NCBI RefSeq assembly: GCF_001278755.1
Contig: NZ_CP012601.1
Coordinates: 1,426,001-1,490,000, forward strand
Origin: Bacillus sp. FJAT-22090
Lineage (GTDB): Bacteria; Bacillota; Bacilli; Bacillales_A; Planococcaceae
Length of the DNA stretch: 64,000 nt
Reading direction: 5' to 3'
A program made the position numbers and the translations under genes. Every line of letters starts with the position of its first letter. Position 1 is the stretch's first letter. Under the pieces are notes generated by a model. It was given only the letters and a program-made list of their open reading frames with translations, made no database searches and was not told the DNA's origin. This document shows positions 62,259 to 64,000 of the stretch, in pieces.

Positions 62259-62471
62259 TTCGTTTAATTGTATTTTCTTCTGATTCTTATAGTACCCATT
62301 CTCAATTACTTTAACGGATCCAACATTTACCCCAGCATTCTCTAGTGTAATATAATCAAACCGAAAAAATTTATGTATAACGAAAAATTGTAACTTAACT
62401 TTTTCTAAACATCTCTTTAGGCTATATATATTTTTAGCTGCTATTAAATCTTGTAACAAAGCATATTACAT

Positions 62472-62936
62472 CTATGCTTCTTCATTTTTATAAGCAGTTT
62501 CTATTGTCTCTTTAGTTCGAGACATAAACCTGTCCACAACATCAGAATTACCAAACAATTGAAAAATACTTAATAAAATATTTTTAGGTTTGTTAATGGA
62601 TGTGTATATAAATTTTGTCGTTATTTCATTTTGATTTTCCAATTCATATTCAATGGTCATACGAAATCGGTCATTGAGTATAAAGCTCTCTTGATACGAT
62701 TTATAATTTTGTTCATCTTTGTATTTTTTGATAGTTAATTCATATTGTTCATTTAAAGAACCATTTTGGTAAGTTTGTGTTATAACCGACCCAACAACTT
62801 GGTCTGTTTGCTTAATGATATTTTCATCAATTACTTTAGGGAATATCATTTTCTTTTTATGTAAGTTACCGTAAAAAAATTGCCAAACATATTCAATTGG
62901 TGCATTGATTAGAATTTCTTTTTTCCACTTTTTCAT
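62472..62936 (-). CDS. SRPBCC-fold protein
   Basis: A 154-residue protein with the START/SRPBCC pattern: a first strand with APIEYVWQFFYG, a central strand region FILNDRFRMTIEYELENQNEITTKFIY trimmed to RFRMTIEYEL, and a long last helix (FMSRTKETIETAYKNEE). Such proteins bind hydrophobic ligands. Ligand unknown. Confidence 0.8.
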   Translation of the reverse strand: MKKWKKEILINAPIEYVWQFFYGNLHKKKMIFPKVIDENIIKQTDQVVGSVITQTYQNGSLNEQYELTIKKYKDEQNYKSYQESFILNDRFRMTIEYELENQNEITTKFIYTSINKPKNILLSIFQLFGNSDVVDRFMSRTKETIETAYKNEEA

Positions 62937-62995
62937 TTAACCAACTCCCATTTCTAAGTAACAACACTATTGAATGTTATAACATATCATAACAC

Positions 62996-63027
62996 AAAAA
63001 AACAGACTCCCTAATAGAGAGTCTGTT
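62996..63027 (-). terminator. Terminator of the second cold-shock gene
   Basis: AACAGACTC/GAGTCTGTT stem, 9-nt loop, T7 on the minus strand. Confidence 0.9.
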
Positions 63028-63045
63028 AAAGTTTTAGGTTTAAAA

Positions 63046-63246
63046 TTAAGCTTTAACTACGTTAGTAGCTTGAAGACCACGTTGGCCTTGCTCGATTTCA
63101 AAAGTTACTTCTTGACCTTCGTCAAGAGATTTGAAACCTTCGCTTTGGATAGCTGAGAAGTGTACGAATACGTCGTCTCCGCCTTCGCGTTCGATAAATC
63201 CGAATCCTTTTTCTGAGTTAAACCATTTTACTTTACCTTGTTCCAT
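63046..63246 (-). CDS. Cold-shock protein CspA family (CspD-like)
   Basis: A 66-residue OB-fold protein from ATG 63246 with GGAGGAAA upstream (longer frames include the leader). [20 protein letters not shown] and DVFVHFSAI carry both RNP motifs. More G/C-rich third positions than its neighbours, typical of highly expressed genes. Confidence 0.97.
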   Translation of the reverse strand: MEQGKVKWFNSEKGFGFIEREGGDDVFVHFSAIQSEGFKSLDEGQEVTFEIEQGQRGLQATNVVKA

Positions 63247-63312
63247 GTGTGTTTCCTCCTCGCATGCAGTTGCTGCATACATTGTGTTACTATCCTTGCT
63301 CAACACTGTTAA

Positions 63313-63400
63313 GTAAAAGTGTTGCCACCTACTAACTAACCGAACAAAAATAATCCTCTTTAAATATAACATGCATCATTGTTTATTGCAACACTTTTAC
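63313..63400 (-). promoter_or_regulatory. Promoter and long leader of the CspD-like gene with inverted repeat
   Basis: Minus strand: TTGCAA (63386-63391), 17 bp, TATATT (63363-63368), leader of about 110 nt, long as in cold-shock mRNAs. A 13-bp perfect inverted repeat, GTAAAAGTGTTGC (63313-63325) and GCAACACTTTTAC (63388-63400), brackets the start site; the upstream arm overlaps the -35. It may be a protein-binding site or a chance remnant of a duplication. Confidence 0.7.
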
Positions 63401-63409
63401 TCAAAGAAT

Positions 63410-64000
63410 TTAAATACTTTCCAGTAAAGCTCCAATTGCTCCACTATACCCATGTTTTTCTAAAAAAAATGGTTTTTTCTCTTTCAATATTGTATAGCTT
63501 TCCATAATATTCTTTAGTAATTCATTATTTTCTAATGTTGAACCAATATAAATAATGTTGTCAATTGAGTGAGCATCTGCTGCTTGTATACATAAAGATG
63601 CTACGACTTCTCCAATTATACCTTGTACTCCTGATAAATAGTCCTCATACCTTCTATTTAAGTTCCCTTTAAGTGCTACACCACCAAAATTACTTGCTGT
63701 CAGAGAACCATTAATCGGTAATTTGTTGTTTTCGTAAATATCACTAACTAGAATATCAATGGAAGATCTATTGCCTAAGTCGGATAGCTCTATCATCTCT
63801 TTATAATCAGTTATCCCAGTTAAAGCTTGTCCCAATCCAATTAGAGTTCCCCCACCAATTCCAGTACCACCAAGTCGACTATGTGAATTTTCTTTCATTA
63901 TATGTATAGATGTCCCAGTTCCAATGTTCGCTATAATCGCTTTCTCACATTCAATATTTTCTTGTTTTAATTGATACATAACTCCAGCCATTGTAGCATC
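63410..64000 (-). CDS. coaW: Type II pantothenate kinase (CoaW), 5'-truncated by the window edge
   Basis: The frame runs from 63410 to the right edge (at least 196 codons; no start inside the window that I trust, since in-frame codons D-A-T precede the ATG at 63991). Motifs of the actin-like fold: IANIGTGTSIHIM (phosphate-binding), GGTGIGGGTLIGLG (second glycine loop) and IIYIGSTLENNELL. Staphylococcus CoaW is the type II kinase that starts CoA synthesis. It is alone in this window's part of the strand. Confidence 0.92.
   Translation of the reverse strand, partial: DATMAGVMYQLKQENIECEKAIIANIGTGTSIHIMKENSHSRLGGTGIGGGTLIGLGQALTGITDYKEMIELSDLGNRSSIDILVSDIYENNKLPINGSLTASNFGGVALKGNLNRRYEDYLSGVQGIIGEVVASLCIQAADAHSIDNIIYIGSTLENNELLKNIMESYTILKEKKPFFLEKHGYSGAIGALLESI

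Noticed and set aside
62214-62459. 81-codon minus-strand frame after the SRPBCC gene
   Set aside because: It starts at TTG without a ribosome site and its 3' end reads through the RNase H-gene terminator; its composition looks non-coding.

Overview
The window is AT-rich chromosomal DNA from a low-GC, spore-forming Firmicute. It is most likely a Bacillaceae/Planococcaceae member; Psychrobacillus- or Lysinibacillus-like is an inference from gene content, not proven. Strong AGGAGG ribosome sites, TTG/GTG starts and many Rho-independent hairpins fit this. So does local gene order recalling Bacillus subtilis: ypmR-ypmS-msrA-msrB, plsC-like(ypkP)-dfrA-thyA-ypjP-ypiP-brxA, ypgR-ypgQ, and csp-ypeQ-ypeP.

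Layout. 1-17.5 kb is core chromosome: a murG-like fragment, a MATE exporter, two tandem secreted CAP-domain proteins, a COG0523 GTPase, a carboxy-terminal protease, deoD, a chemoreceptor, methionine sulfoxide reductases, and the folate/thymidylate cluster. 17.6-21.4 kb is a decayed prophage: shredded terminase large subunit, multiply frameshifted ssb, and an XtrA-like gene. It holds two membrane-protein genes that share almost the same terminator hairpin. 21.7-30.7 kb is core again: small proteins, a DUF421 protein, an esterase, a LysR regulator, ypgR, a Uup/YfmR-type ABC-F protein, and ypgQ.

30,662-58,633 is one integrated element bounded by a perfect 69-bp direct repeat. Its right third has the layout of a Gram-positive phage-inducible chromosomal island (PICI, phage satellite): tyrosine integrase, divergent XRE regulators over a palindromic operator, a DUF771 protein, a Rha antirepressor-like gene, prim-pol, an SF3 helicase, an iteron-like region and a small terminase-like gene, with no capsid genes. 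The left two thirds are cargo: an unrecognised two-gene operon (145 aa plus 861 aa with a zinc ribbon and a PD-(D/E)XK-like motif), an FtsK-like/Replic_Relax/membrane-protein trio, an HNH nuclease, a Cap4-like nuclease, an ankyrin protein, a LexA-controlled yolD operon, a complete type I restriction-modification locus, a resolvase and a secreted beta-propeller-like protein. The left part also holds scars of two other integration events: the last codons of groEL and the 3' part of a tRNA-Val. Each is followed by a pair of direct repeats 12 bp apart, the same geometry as the probable integrase arm sites of the present element. The island therefore looks like a composite, defence-rich satellite built by serial integration.

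58.6-64 kb returns to core genes: yjcZ-like, fhs, two cold-shock genes, ypeQ, an RNase H-like protein, a SRPBCC protein and the start-truncated type II pantothenate kinase.

The best candidate for an undescribed system is the 31.4-34.4 kb operon; the composite satellite that carries it is the second.
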